In this document: one piece after another, positions 1-8,642 of the stretch
Layout of the letters: every line of letters begins with the position of its first letter
Numbering within the stretch: position 1 is the first letter of the stretch
Assembly: GCA_965261725.1 (NCBI GenBank)
Contig: CBDHDU010000002.1
Location: forward strand, 124,001-188,000
From: CANDOC01 sp965261725
Lineage (GTDB): Bacteria > Pseudomonadota > Gammaproteobacteria > Pseudomonadales > Endozoicomonadaceae
Direction of reading: 5' to 3'
DNA: 64,000 nt
Made by a program: the position numbers and the translations under genes
The notes under the pieces: generated by a model
The model's database searches: none
Seen by the model: the letters and a program-made list of their open reading frames with translations, nothing else
What the model was told of the DNA's origin: nothing

Positions 1-757
1 TTCCGGCACCGGAGAGTCGAATAATCACGCCATAGCTACGCTGGTTGGGCCAGAAAGCTTTTACCTTCATCGAAGTATTTTGAATTGTTGTTCTGATATA
101 GGTCGCGTGATCGACCATACCGACATCGCAGCTGCCGTCATGGATGGCATGAATCAGCGCAGCATCCTCATTAAAAGGGGGCTTGGCGAGGTTTATTACC
201 CAGTTATGCAGAATTTCACCCACCGTTGAAACATCCGTATGTACCAGCAGATCGGCGATAAATTCGATTGTATCCGGATGCTGTGCTGTTGGCAGGCAGA
301 GCCTCCCCCGCCACATTTTTGAGGCAAGACCGTCGTAGTTGAACAAGTCACGGTCAGACACTTTATCGGTGTTGTAAACAATAACGCGGGCCCGGCGAGT
401 CAGTCCGAACCAGTCCATATTCATACTCTTCAGATGATCTGGTACTTGCTTACCGAGTGACTCGGACACTACTGGTGTCAGTTTTCCTGCCTGATTTGCC
501 TGCCAGAGTGTTTGGGCTGAATTGGCAATCAATAAATCGGCCTGAGGATATTTGTTTAATTCCTGCTCCAGTTGATTTTCGTTGATACTGATTAGCCGGA
601 TTTTAATGTTTTTGGTGGATTCATAATGCTCAAGCGCAGGCTTAATGAAAGCCTGTGGCCGGGTCGTCAAAACAGTCAGATTGGCGGTAGCCGCAACTGC
701 CAGCGAGCAGATTTGTAGCGATATCAGGCCGATAAAGGAAGCAATATAAGCTTTCAT
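1..757 (-). CDS. Fe(III)-type ABC transporter substrate-binding protein, 3' end cut by window edge
   Basis: The minus-strand frame is open from an ATG at 757 to the window edge, about 252 codons. It begins with a signal peptide (MKAYIASFIGLISLQICSLA, cleavage near VAA) and continues as a periplasmic binding protein of the FbpA/FutA type. Typical features are an early LTVLTTRP strand, a segment around DLLIANSAQTLW, and the hinge motif RARVIVYNTDKV, which resembles the R-x-R-V-x-x-Y-N motif of iron-binding proteins. The family delivers ferric iron to an inner-membrane ABC importer. The C-terminal third, with the Tyr-Tyr iron ligands, lies outside the window, so the substrate is inferred only. 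It is divergent from the histidine kinase that starts at 977. Confidence 0.8.
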   Translation of the reverse strand, partial: MKAYIASFIGLISLQICSLAVAATANLTVLTTRPQAFIKPALEHYESTKNIKIRLISINENQLEQELNKYPQADLLIANSAQTLWQANQAGKLTPVVSESLGKQVPDHLKSMNMDWFGLTRRARVIVYNTDKVSDRDLFNYDGLASKMWRGRLCLPTAQHPDTIEFIADLLVHTDVSTVGEILHNWVINLAKPPFNEDAALIHAIHDGSCDVGMVDHATYIRTTIQNTSMKVKAFWPNQRSYGVIIRLSGAG

Positions 758-976
758 AAACAGTATTAATTATTGGCAAATAGAAACCGGTAAGGTCTTT
801 ATTCGGCCTGAGGCGGGTTTTCTGAATAGAAAAGTGCTCGATTCTCTCAATATTTTAAGAAGCAGGCCGAACTTACTAAGAGATATTGTTTCGTTAAACA
901 GCCATAACAGGAAATATCATCTTTCTGGAAGAGGCTGGTTAGCGGCATTTTAACGCCACAGGTATCAGGGAAGATC

Positions 977-3900
977 ATGTCGGCTGAACAATCTAAAGAA
1001 TCAAAGTTCTGGCTCGGAAGACTGGCAACCAACCTGTTCTTCTGGTTTATGCTGCTGTCACTGCTGCCGGTCACCATTATTGGCTGGACGGAGTATGAGA
1101 AGGGCAAAGAAGTTATCGTGGAAAACAAATATCGTGAGTTATCCACAGTTAATCACCTGCTCAGCCGCCGTTTGAATGAATATTTTGACGCGGTTGTGAC
1201 CAACCTGTTTGTACGCGCAGGGGTCGCAGAAGAGTTTATCAGTCGCTTATCCCGCAATTTTGAAGGCAGTTATATGGCGCTGCCCGAATATATCAACAGC
1301 TTTGGCTACCGCAGCCTGGCAGATGAATATGGAACTGAATTTGTCGGCTTCCTGCGGTTTTATGACTATTCCGATGTCATTATCGGCGATAAAGACGGCA
1401 ATATTCTTTATACGACTAATGGGTACAGTGACTTGGGACAGAATCTGTTTGCCGGTGATTTAAGAGACACCAAACTGGCAGCCGCTGTCGTGCGTAGCTT
1501 TCGGTCAGTGCAGCCTCAATTTGCTGATGTTGGCCGCTATGATCCGGTTGGGGAAGATAAGGTTAGTTTCTTTGTATTGCCTTTAATGGATGACAAGCAA
1601 GAGGTCAGTGGCTTCCTTGCAATCCAGTTGTATGCCAGCGTCATTCAGGAACTGTTCAATCAGGGAATGACTGTCAGCGATGGGGCGCATTCGTATCTGG
1701 TTGGTCAGGATAAAAAAGTACGCTTTGGTGACGGCTTAAGCAGTGCTCAAATGATGAGTCTGCAGGCTGATACTGATCTTATCAGATACTGGTTGACTCA
1801 TATTGATTCAGAGACTGGGCAGTTCGTTGAAATACATGATGATCATTTGCATGAAATAACTAGCGGATCAGCAGAGGGGCACGATGATCATGGTCATGCT
1901 GATGAGCATGTGCATGACCCGGTTGCTGAAGTGATGGTTGAAGACCCAGAGCATAGTGATGCTACAAAGGATATCGGCGCTTATAAAATGGCGCAGATGA
2001 AGTCACATATCCGCAACTATTTTAATGCAGAGGGTGACAAAGTACTGGGCGTTTTCAGCCCAATCAGCATTGCCGGTACAGCAATGGCGCTGGTATCTGA
2101 AGTAACTGAGGAACGGGCATTTGCTTCAATAACCGAATTCCGTTCCCGCTTATTACTGGTTTCTTTCTTTACTGCTTTGGCTGTACTGATTGCTGCTGCC
2201 CTGATTACCCGTCGAATGGTATTGCCACTACGAATGATCACCGGCTGGGTACAGCGTGTAGCCGCCGGAGAATTTGTTCAGGGAAGGGTGCTGAGCCAGC
2301 GTAACGAAATTGGTGACTTGAGCCGCAGTTTCAGTGTGATGACTGAACAGTTACGGCAGGCAAGTGAAGAAAATAATAGCCGTAGTTGGGTGCAGGATGG
2401 TCAGGCTGGTTTGAATGACTGTATTCGTGGTGAGCATAACCTGACCAAGCTTTGCTCGGCGATTATCAGCTATATGGCGCGCTATCTGGATATTCCTCTG
2501 GCGGCTGTTTACATCATGGATTCAGATAATGAGTCACTGCAGCTCATGGGAACCTATGCCTGGCAGCGGCGCAAGCACGGTGAAAATGTTTTCAAGCTCG
2601 GAGAAAGTCTGGTTGGGCAGGCCGCTTTGGAGAATCAGGCCATTGAGGTAGATAACCTGCCGGATGATTATTTCTCAATCCGTTCCGGAATGGGCGAAAT
2701 GCCTCCTCGTATGGTGTTGGTAACACCGTTTGCCCATAACGGTAAGGTTAAAGGTGTTATCGAATTTGCGTTGGTTCATGAGTTGAATGAACTGAAAACT
2801 GAATTTATTGCTCAGTCGCTGGATAAAGTTGCCAGTGCGATTCATTCTGCCCAGTCTCGTGACCGGATGAATATATTGCTGGAGCAAACAACTCGCCAGT
2901 CGGAGGCGATGAAACAGCAGCAGGAAGAACTGAAATCAGTTAACGAAGAACTGGAAAGCCGGGCGCAGGTACTTGAAGAATCAGAAGAAGAAATGCGTGC
3001 GCAGAGTGAAGAACTACAGAAATCCAACGCCGAACTGGAAGAAAAAACAGAACAATTACAGCAACAGAAATATGAAATAGAACAGAAAAACACCGCGATT
3101 CAGACTGCCAGTGTTGAAGTAAACCGCAAGGCAAAAGAGCTGGCGCTGGCAAGCAAATACAAGTCTGAATTCCTTGCCAATATGTCCCATGAACTGCGGA
3201 CACCGTTGAACTCCTTATTACTGCTATCACAAATGCTGGCAAGTAATGATGAGGGGAATCTGTCTGAAGACCAGATTGAATCGGCACAAGTTATTTATAA
3301 CGGTGGTAAGGATCTGCTGGATCTGATTAACGACATCCTCGACTTGTCCAAAGTTGAAGCCGGTAAGATGACCGTTAACCTTGAAGATATCGAGTTGAAG
3401 GAAATCGCCAATACCCTGCAAAGACAGTTTGCGCCGCTGGCAAAAGACAAAGGTCTGGAATATGTTGTAACACTGCACGACGGCGCTCCGGCAATGATCA
3501 TGAGCGACAGCCAGCGCATGTTGCAGATCATCAAAAACTTCCTCAGTAATGCATTCAAATTTACCGCTGAAGGTACTGTCAGCATTGATCTCAAACCCGC
3601 AACCTTCTCTGACCGTGCAGGTAGTGGTGTGAAATCCATGATTGCCATTGGCGTGACCGATCAGGGCATTGGTATTCCGCAGGAAAAACAGGATGCTATT
3701 TTTGAAGCCTTCCAGCAGGCCGATGGCTCAACCAGTCGTGAATACGGTGGTACCGGACTGGGGCTGGCAATTTCCAAGGAAATGTCCAGTTTGCTGGGCG
3801 GGCATATTGGTATTGAAAGTGAAGAGGGCAAAGGCAGTACCTTCACACTTTATTTGCCGGTTGATCTGGTTTGCGCGCTGGGTAGTGAGCCGGTAGAGGC

Positions 3901-5380
3901 TGATTATAAGCCCGGTGCAGTGATGCCTGAATCTGAAGCGCCAGTGAGTCGGGATATTCCGGATGTATTTCTGAATCCAACGCCTCCTGCCGAGCCGGAA
4001 CCTGTTGTTGATATGGATGTTGAGGCTGAGGTCGAGACAGTAGAAGAAACGCCTGAGCCTGAAAGCAAGCCAGAAGAACCGGCTCCAAAAGTAACAGAAG
4101 CTCCAAAGCCTGAAGCATCAAAACCGGAATCTTCAGAGATCGCTGCAGATACGCTTCATAAAATGAATATTCTGCAGGATGACAGGGAAGATATTTCCCG
4201 CGATGACCGGGTGTTGCTGGTTATCGAAGACGATCATCGTTTCGGTGACATTCTCGCCACATCTGCACGCAAGCAAGGTTATCGTTTCCTTTATGCAGAA
4301 ACAGGCAAAGCCGGTTTAATGCTGGCAAGACATTATCGCCCGGATGCGATTGTGCTGGATCTGGGCTTGCCGGATATGGATGGACAGGATGTATTGCAGG
4401 CGCTGAAGGCTGATGAGTCCACGGCAACGATTCCGGTGCATATTGTTTCCGGTCGTGACCCGGATGGTGTGAATAACAGTGGTTCACTCAGCTATATGGT
4501 CAAACCGGTGTCTGGTGAACAACTGAACAAACTGTTCCTGACGCTGCAGCACATCAAGGATGGCGAAATTCGCAAGGTGCTGGTGGTTGATGGTGATGAT
4601 GACAGTGGGGCTGCAATGGCGCGCCTGCTGAGTAAGCAGAAGGCAAAGGTTTGTCATGTCAAAACCATCAAGGCAGCGCTGAAAACCTTCAAGACTAAAA
4701 ACTGGCAATGTCTGGTCGTTGATGTAGATCTGCCCGATGGCAGTGGTCTTGATCTGTTACGACAGTTGGAAGATGTTGAAGAAAAAGATCTGCCGCCAGT
4801 CATTGTGCATGCCGGGCGAGAGTTGGGTGAAGAAGAACATAAAGCGCTGCAGCAATATACCCACAGCATGATTATGAAAGGGGAAAACTCTGACGAACGA
4901 ATGAACGATGAGGTTTCCCTCTTTATGCACAGTGTTCAGAAGACTGACAAGAAGCCTGAGCCGGAACCCGCAAAACCGGCAATGGGTGGCGACACTGAGA
5001 AAACCCTGAAAGGAAAGAAAATCCTGCTGGTGGATGATGACCTGCGCAATACGTTTGCATTATCCAAAGCTCTGCAGGGACACGGTCTTGATGTAACGAT
5101 TGCCGATAACGGCAAGATGGCACTGGAAAAGCTGGAAGAAAACGGTGAAATCGATCTGGTGTTGATGGATATCATGATGCCTGTGATGGATGGCTATGAA
5201 GCTACCCGCCAAATGCGTCAAAACAAAGCATGGAAAGACCTGCCGGTTATCGCACTGACCGCCAAGGCAATGGCCGATGACCGGGCAAAATGTATAGATG
5301 CCGGCGCCAATGATTACCTGACCAAGCCGGTCGATATGAGCAAACTGACAACAATGATGAAGCTGTGGCTCTATCGTTAA
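977..5380 (+). CDS. Giant hybrid histidine kinase: sensor-HAMP-GAF-HisKA-HATPase-REC-REC-REC
   Basis: Predicted inner-membrane sensor kinase of 1467 residues. TM1 is at about 19-36 and TM2 at about 391-415, enclosing a large periplasmic sensor domain. HAMP follows (about 413-465), then a GAF-like domain (about 480-640), a long Gln/Glu-rich coiled coil (about 640-725), HisKA with phospho-acceptor H738 in MSHELRTPLN, and HATPase with DQGIGIP and GGTGLGLA. A Pro/Glu-rich linker leads to three receivers with phospho-acceptors near D1128, D1249 and D1398; the third is the most canonical. The ATG is preceded by AGGGAAG. The sensor domain carries a His/Asp-rich stretch at about 287-325. cheR, cheB and a GGDEF regulator follow in the same direction, suggesting one signalling operon. 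The signal sensed is unknown. Confidence 0.92.
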   Translation: MSAEQSKESKFWLGRLATNLFFWFMLLSLLPVTIIGWTEYEKGKEVIVENKYRELSTVNHLLSRRLNEYFDAVVTNLFVRAGVAEEFISRLSRNFEGSYMALPEYINSFGYRSLADEYGTEFVGFLRFYDYSDVIIGDKDGNILYTTNGYSDLGQNLFAGDLRDTKLAAAVVRSFRSVQPQFADVGRYDPVGEDKVSFFVLPLMDDKQEVSGFLAIQLYASVIQELFNQGMTVSDGAHSYLVGQDKKVRFGDGLSSAQMMSLQADTDLIRYWLTHIDSETGQFVEIHDDHLHEITSGSAEGHDDHGHADEHVHDPVAEVMVEDPEHSDATKDIGAYKMAQMKSHIRNYFNAEGDKVLGVFSPISIAGTAMALVSEVTEERAFASITEFRSRLLLVSFFTALAVLIAAALITRRMVLPLRMITGWVQRVAAGEFVQGRVLSQRNEIGDLSRSFSVMTEQLRQASEENNSRSWVQDGQAGLNDCIRGEHNLTKLCSAIISYMARYLDIPLAAVYIMDSDNESLQLMGTYAWQRRKHGENVFKLGESLVGQAALENQAIEVDNLPDDYFSIRSGMGEMPPRMVLVTPFAHNGKVKGVIEFALVHELNELKTEFIAQSLDKVASAIHSAQSRDRMNILLEQTTRQSEAMKQQQEELKSVNEELESRAQVLEESEEEMRAQSEELQKSNAELEEKTEQLQQQKYEIEQKNTAIQTASVEVNRKAKELALASKYKSEFLANMSHELRTPLNSLLLLSQMLASNDEGNLSEDQIESAQVIYNGGKDLLDLINDILDLSKVEAGKMTVNLEDIELKEIANTLQRQFAPLAKDKGLEYVVTLHDGAPAMIMSDSQRMLQIIKNFLSNAFKFTAEGTVSIDLKPATFSDRAGSGVKSMIAIGVTDQGIGIPQEKQDAIFEAFQQADGSTSREYGGTGLGLAISKEMSSLLGGHIGIESEEGKGSTFTLYLPVDLVCALGSEPVEADYKPGAVMPESEAPVSRDIPDVFLNPTPPAEPEPVVDMDVEAEVETVEETPEPESKPEEPAPKVTEAPKPEASKPESSEIAADTLHKMNILQDDREDISRDDRVLLVIEDDHRFGDILATSARKQGYRFLYAETGKAGLMLARHYRPDAIVLDLGLPDMDGQDVLQALKADESTATIPVHIVSGRDPDGVNNSGSLSYMVKPVSGEQLNKLFLTLQHIKDGEIRKVLVVDGDDDSGAAMARLLSKQKAKVCHVKTIKAALKTFKTKNWQCLVVDVDLPDGSGLDLLRQLEDVEEKDLPPVIVHAGRELGEEEHKALQQYTHSMIMKGENSDERMNDEVSLFMHSVQKTDKKPEPEPAKPAMGGDTEKTLKGKKILLVDDDLRNTFALSKALQGHGLDVTIADNGKMALEKLEENGEIDLVLMDIMMPVMDGYEATRQMRQNKAWKDLPVIALTAKAMADDRAKCIDAGANDYLTKPVDMSKLTTMMKLWLYR

Positions 5381-5408
5381 GAAAGAGTTAAGAAAGAGTT
5401 AAGAGAGA
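5376..5408 (+). repeat. Three tandem 11-bp repeats across the kinase stop codon and cheR ribosome binding site
   Basis: The unit gttaagaaaga occurs twice exactly and a third time as gttaagagaga, head to tail. The first copy contains the kinase TAA stop. The last copy provides the purine-rich AAGAGAGA just upstream of the cheR ATG at 5413. Copy-number change would alter the kinase-cheR spacing without touching either reading frame. Confidence 0.85.
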
Positions 5409-5412
5409 TAAA

Positions 5413-6237
5413 ATGACAACACCGGGCAAGGGTGCTGACGAAATAAAGGTGCTGCTGGAAGCGGTATACCAGCGCCATGGCTATGATTTTCGCAGCTATG
5501 CCAGGGCATCGTTACGGCGTCGTATTGATAAGGTTCTGGAAGAGTCAGGCTCTGAACGGGTTATTGACCTGGTGCCTGCTATCTGGAATGACGACAAGCT
5601 TTCTGCACGATTCCTGCAAGTGATGTCGGTACCTGTCACTGAAATGTTTCGTGATCCGCCTTTCTTTATTGCTCTACGTGAAAAAGTTATTCCGATTCTG
5701 GAAACCTATCCGTTTATTAAAATCTGGCATGCGGCCTGTGCAACCGGTGAAGAAGTTGTTTCGATGGCGATTATGTTGCGTGAAGCGGGTCTGGAAAAAC
5801 GGGTCAGAATTTATGCCACCGATTACAACGATCAGGTTTTGAAAACAGCGAAGGAAGGAATTTACCCGGCAGAGCGTATCGCTTTATACGAAGAAAATTA
5901 TCAGGAAACACAAGGTGCCGGGAAGCTCTCTGACTATTATCACTCCCGGTATGATCAGGCCAAGTTTGACCCGGAATTGCTCTCAAATGTGACCTTTGCC
6001 AACCATAACCTTGTGACTGATGGGGTGTTTGGGGAAATGAATCTGGTGCTGTGTCGCAATGTGATGATTTATTTCAATAAAGATCTGCAGCAGCGGGTTT
6101 TTCGTTTACTAACCGATAGTTTGTGTTCCCGAGGAGTCCTTGGGTTAGGGTGTGGTGAGAGTTTAAGGTTTTCACCATTAGCGCGTCATTATGATCATAT
6201 TGATGCTTTGCTTCGTTTGTATCGTAAAAAATTATGA
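5413..6237 (+). CDS. cheR: CheR-type protein-glutamate methyltransferase
   Basis: A 274-residue SAM-dependent methyltransferase of the CheR family. The N-terminal helical domain contains YDFRSYARASLRRRI. The core contains EMFRDPPFF, the SAM-binding loop WHAACATGEE (usually W-x-A-G-C-S-T-G-E-E, so one glycine is Ala here) and the conserved LVLCRNVMIYFN. There is no TPR extension. Members normally methylate glutamates of chemoreceptors, but no receptor, CheA or CheW gene is seen here. It sits between a hybrid kinase and a stand-alone CheB, an arrangement in which methylation may act on the kinase coiled coil or another partner (inference). The stop overlaps the cheB start as ATGA, so translation is probably coupled. 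Confidence 0.9.
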   Translation: MTTPGKGADEIKVLLEAVYQRHGYDFRSYARASLRRRIDKVLEESGSERVIDLVPAIWNDDKLSARFLQVMSVPVTEMFRDPPFFIALREKVIPILETYPFIKIWHAACATGEEVVSMAIMLREAGLEKRVRIYATDYNDQVLKTAKEGIYPAERIALYEENYQETQGAGKLSDYYHSRYDQAKFDPELLSNVTFANHNLVTDGVFGEMNLVLCRNVMIYFNKDLQQRVFRLLTDSLCSRGVLGLGCGESLRFSPLARHYDHIDALLRLYRKKL

Positions 6238-6806
6238 GTGGGTATAAGGCCGTTGTTATCGGCGCTTCTGCAGGTGGTTTTGAATTACTGACCGAGCTGC
6301 TAGGGAAGCTGCCAGCGACATTCCCGTTACCTGTTTTGATTGTCGTTCATACTGCTTCATGTGGTGGCTCGTTGGCTAAGGCATTATCAAAGTCCAGCCA
6401 GTTGCCGGTATTAGAAGGTGTGGATAAGGAAACGATAAAGCCAGGATCCGTTATTGTAGCGCCGGGCGGATATCATATGCTGGCTGAAGCAGAAGGCTAT
6501 ATCAGTCTGTGTGCAGGCGAGCGGGTTGCTCACTCAAAACCTTCTGTTGATGTTCTTTTCGAATCAGCCGCCGATGTTTATGAAGACGGGCTGATCGGGG
6601 TGATTCTGAGTGGTGCTAACAAAGACGGTGCTCAGGGGATGATGCACCTCTGTGAAAAAGGCGGTATGCCGGTAGTACAGAACCCGGATACAGCGGTAGC
6701 GCCTGTAATGCCTAAGGCTGTATTAAAAGAATGTGATGTTGAGCATGTACTGTCACCGGAAGAATTACCGGATTTTCTGGTAAAGCTGGTGCAAAAGGGA
6801 AAGTAA
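6234..6806 (+). CDS. CheB-type methylesterase lacking a receiver domain
   Basis: A 190-residue protein equal to the catalytic domain of CheB. The Ser-His-Asp triad is recognisable: Ser in GASAGG near the N-terminus, His in IVVHTAS, and Asp in LSGANKDGA. The NPDTAVAPVMPKA segment is also typical. Chemotaxis CheB proteins carry an N-terminal receiver that gates activity; here it is absent, so control must come from elsewhere, perhaps from the receivers of the neighbouring kinase. The likely reaction is hydrolysis of glutamyl methyl esters or deamidation of glutamines on a sensor. It overlaps cheR by 4 nt and is 4 nt from the next gene. Confidence 0.88.
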   Translation: MSGYKAVVIGASAGGFELLTELLGKLPATFPLPVLIVVHTASCGGSLAKALSKSSQLPVLEGVDKETIKPGSVIVAPGGYHMLAEAEGYISLCAGERVAHSKPSVDVLFESAADVYEDGLIGVILSGANKDGAQGMMHLCEKGGMPVVQNPDTAVAPVMPKAVLKECDVEHVLSPEELPDFLVKLVQKGK

Positions 6807-6810
6807 GCGC

Positions 6811-8214
6811 ATGGAAAGCGAGAAGGTTAAACTGCTGGTTGTTGATGACCGGCCTGAAAACCTGCTGGCAATGGATAAACTGCTCAAGCCGTTAGGTGCA
6901 GAAATCCATAAGGCGAATTCAGGAGAAGAGGCTCTGAAGATGGTGTTAAGGCATCATTTTGCGCTGATTCTGCTGGATGTGCAGATGCCGGGAATGGATG
7001 GTTTTGAGGTTGCAGGGCTTTTGCACAGCAACAGTGAAACAGCAAGTATTCCCATCATTTTCGTAACTGCTCTGAACAAAGATGAAGCCTATGTGAATAA
7101 AGGCTACAAGACCGGAGCAGTGGATTATCTTCCCAAGCCAATTAACCCTGAAATATTGATGGGCAAGGTTAAAGTATTTTTCCGCCTTGAGCAGCAGCAT
7201 CTGGAAATGGAACGCCTGAACAGTGAGCTGAAATCAGTCAGTAAACAGAATCAGATGGTACTGGACTGCGCAGGTGAAGGTATTGCCGGGATTGATACCG
7301 AGGGCAAGGTTGTTTTCGGTAACCCTGTCGCTTGCCAGCTATTGGGCGTCACGGAAAAAGAACTTAAAGGTCAGAAAATTGATCAATACGTTGCTGACGA
7401 TGATATGGAAGACGGCAATAGCTGGGTTGAAAGTCGTTTATATAAAGATTGCCTGAAGGATGGTAGCGGCTTCCAGCACAAAGGCAAGCTAAAACCTGTT
7501 GGGAGAGAGCACTTCCCCGCAGAGTTTAATATTTCCCCGATTCTGAATGACAGCCAGAAGGCAACCGGTGCAGTCATTGTTTTTCAGGATATTACCGAAC
7601 GCCAGAAGCTGGAAGATAAACTGGTGCGCATGGCGCGCTACGATAACCTCACCGGGCTTGCTAACCGGTCGCTGTTTATGGAGTTTATCAATACCTCCAT
7701 TGCTCGAAGTAAACGCCGAAACAGAACAACGGCTGTTATATTTCTCGATCTGGATCACTTTAAGCAGATTAATGACACCATGGGACATGATGCTGGTGAT
7801 GATCTGTTGATCAGTGCGGCAGCCCGGCTGAAAACCTGTGTCCGTGAAGGTGATATGGTCGCACGGCTTGGTGGCGATGAATTTGCCATTGTGTTGGATG
7901 ATCTGGCCCAGGCACCGGATGCGGTGCAGATTGCAGAGAAGATTTTACAGTCTTTCAGTAATCCGCATCTGCTGGGTAAAAGAGAAGTGAAAGTGGGTAC
8001 AAGTATTGGTATTGGTGCCTTTCCGGAAGCTGGGAAGACTGCAGAAGAGATTATCAAGGCAGCTGATACGGCAATGTATGTTTCTAAAAAGAGTGGTCGT
8101 AATAGCTACAACATGTACAAACCTGGCATGAAAGTTTCTTCAGAAGAAGAGCTGAAAGCGCGTGAGGCAGCTAATCGCGATGCTGAGAATCGCAGTCAGT
8201 CTCGTCAAGGATAA
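6811..8214 (+). CDS. Response regulator diguanylate cyclase (REC-PAS-GGDEF)
   Basis: A 467-residue cytoplasmic protein. The receiver (about 5-120) has the acidic pair VVDD, phospho-acceptor D56 in LLDVQMPGMDG and a lysine in YLPKP. A short helix leads to a PAS domain (about 145-265) ending in VFQDITERQ. The GGDEF domain (about 280-440) has an intact signature at 354-358 (ARLGGDEFAI), and R345-x-x-D348 lies exactly five residues before it, the c-di-GMP inhibitory I-site. It should therefore make c-di-GMP from two GTP with product inhibition. No EAL domain is present. As the last gene of the kinase-cheR-cheB series it is the likely output of the module. Confidence 0.92.
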   Translation: MESEKVKLLVVDDRPENLLAMDKLLKPLGAEIHKANSGEEALKMVLRHHFALILLDVQMPGMDGFEVAGLLHSNSETASIPIIFVTALNKDEAYVNKGYKTGAVDYLPKPINPEILMGKVKVFFRLEQQHLEMERLNSELKSVSKQNQMVLDCAGEGIAGIDTEGKVVFGNPVACQLLGVTEKELKGQKIDQYVADDDMEDGNSWVESRLYKDCLKDGSGFQHKGKLKPVGREHFPAEFNISPILNDSQKATGAVIVFQDITERQKLEDKLVRMARYDNLTGLANRSLFMEFINTSIARSKRRNRTTAVIFLDLDHFKQINDTMGHDAGDDLLISAAARLKTCVREGDMVARLGGDEFAIVLDDLAQAPDAVQIAEKILQSFSNPHLLGKREVKVGTSIGIGAFPEAGKTAEEIIKAADTAMYVSKKSGRNSYNMYKPGMKVSSEEELKAREAANRDAENRSQSRQG

Positions 8215-8455
8215 CAAAGCTAACAAATGTTGTTGTCAGGGTAATTAAAATAACAATGGGTAATACCGGGAAGGTGAGCATGAGTAGTCCGGAAAAAATC
8301 CAGATATTTTTTACAATCTGTTTCTTCTGAGTTTGAGAAGAAGACTGCGTGCGGGAATATATATGCCCCTGACGTTCTTCCTGATTTGTCTGTTTTTTCT
8401 CCTGTCGGGTGTAAAGCTGAAACAGACTTTTTAGCATTTCCAGTAACAGTCGCAT
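8171..8455 (-). CDS. Small membrane protein of unknown function
   Basis: A 94-residue product in the gap between the cyclase and acyl-CoA dehydrogenase genes, on the opposite strand; its 3' end overlaps the cyclase 3' end by 44 nt. A perfect AAAGGAGT Shine-Dalgarno sequence (complement of 8461-8468) lies 5 nt before the ATG, which is the main reason to accept it. A polar, Gln/Lys/Thr-rich N-terminal half (to about residue 48) is followed by one long hydrophobic stretch (about 49-83, IWIFSGLLML onward) that could form one long or two short membrane segments. No family was recognised. Confidence 0.6.
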   Translation of the reverse strand: MRLLLEMLKSLFQLYTRQEKKQTNQEERQGHIYSRTQSSSQTQKKQIVKNIWIFSGLLMLTFPVLPIVILITLTTTFVSFVILDETDCDSQHRD

Positions 8456-8642
8456 CTGCCACTCCTTTGACAGCCAACTCTCTTAACGATAGCTGATTAT
8501 TTGCCTGTCAGGCTGCTCTGCTGGTGTAAAACAACAGGATTGGTGAGTGTTCGGTTTTTCTCGTGTATTATGCGGGTTGCCGAAGTGGTCTCGATAATAA
8601 AAGTCTCGGTCAGTTTTACTGATGTAACCTTCAGGGGGATTT

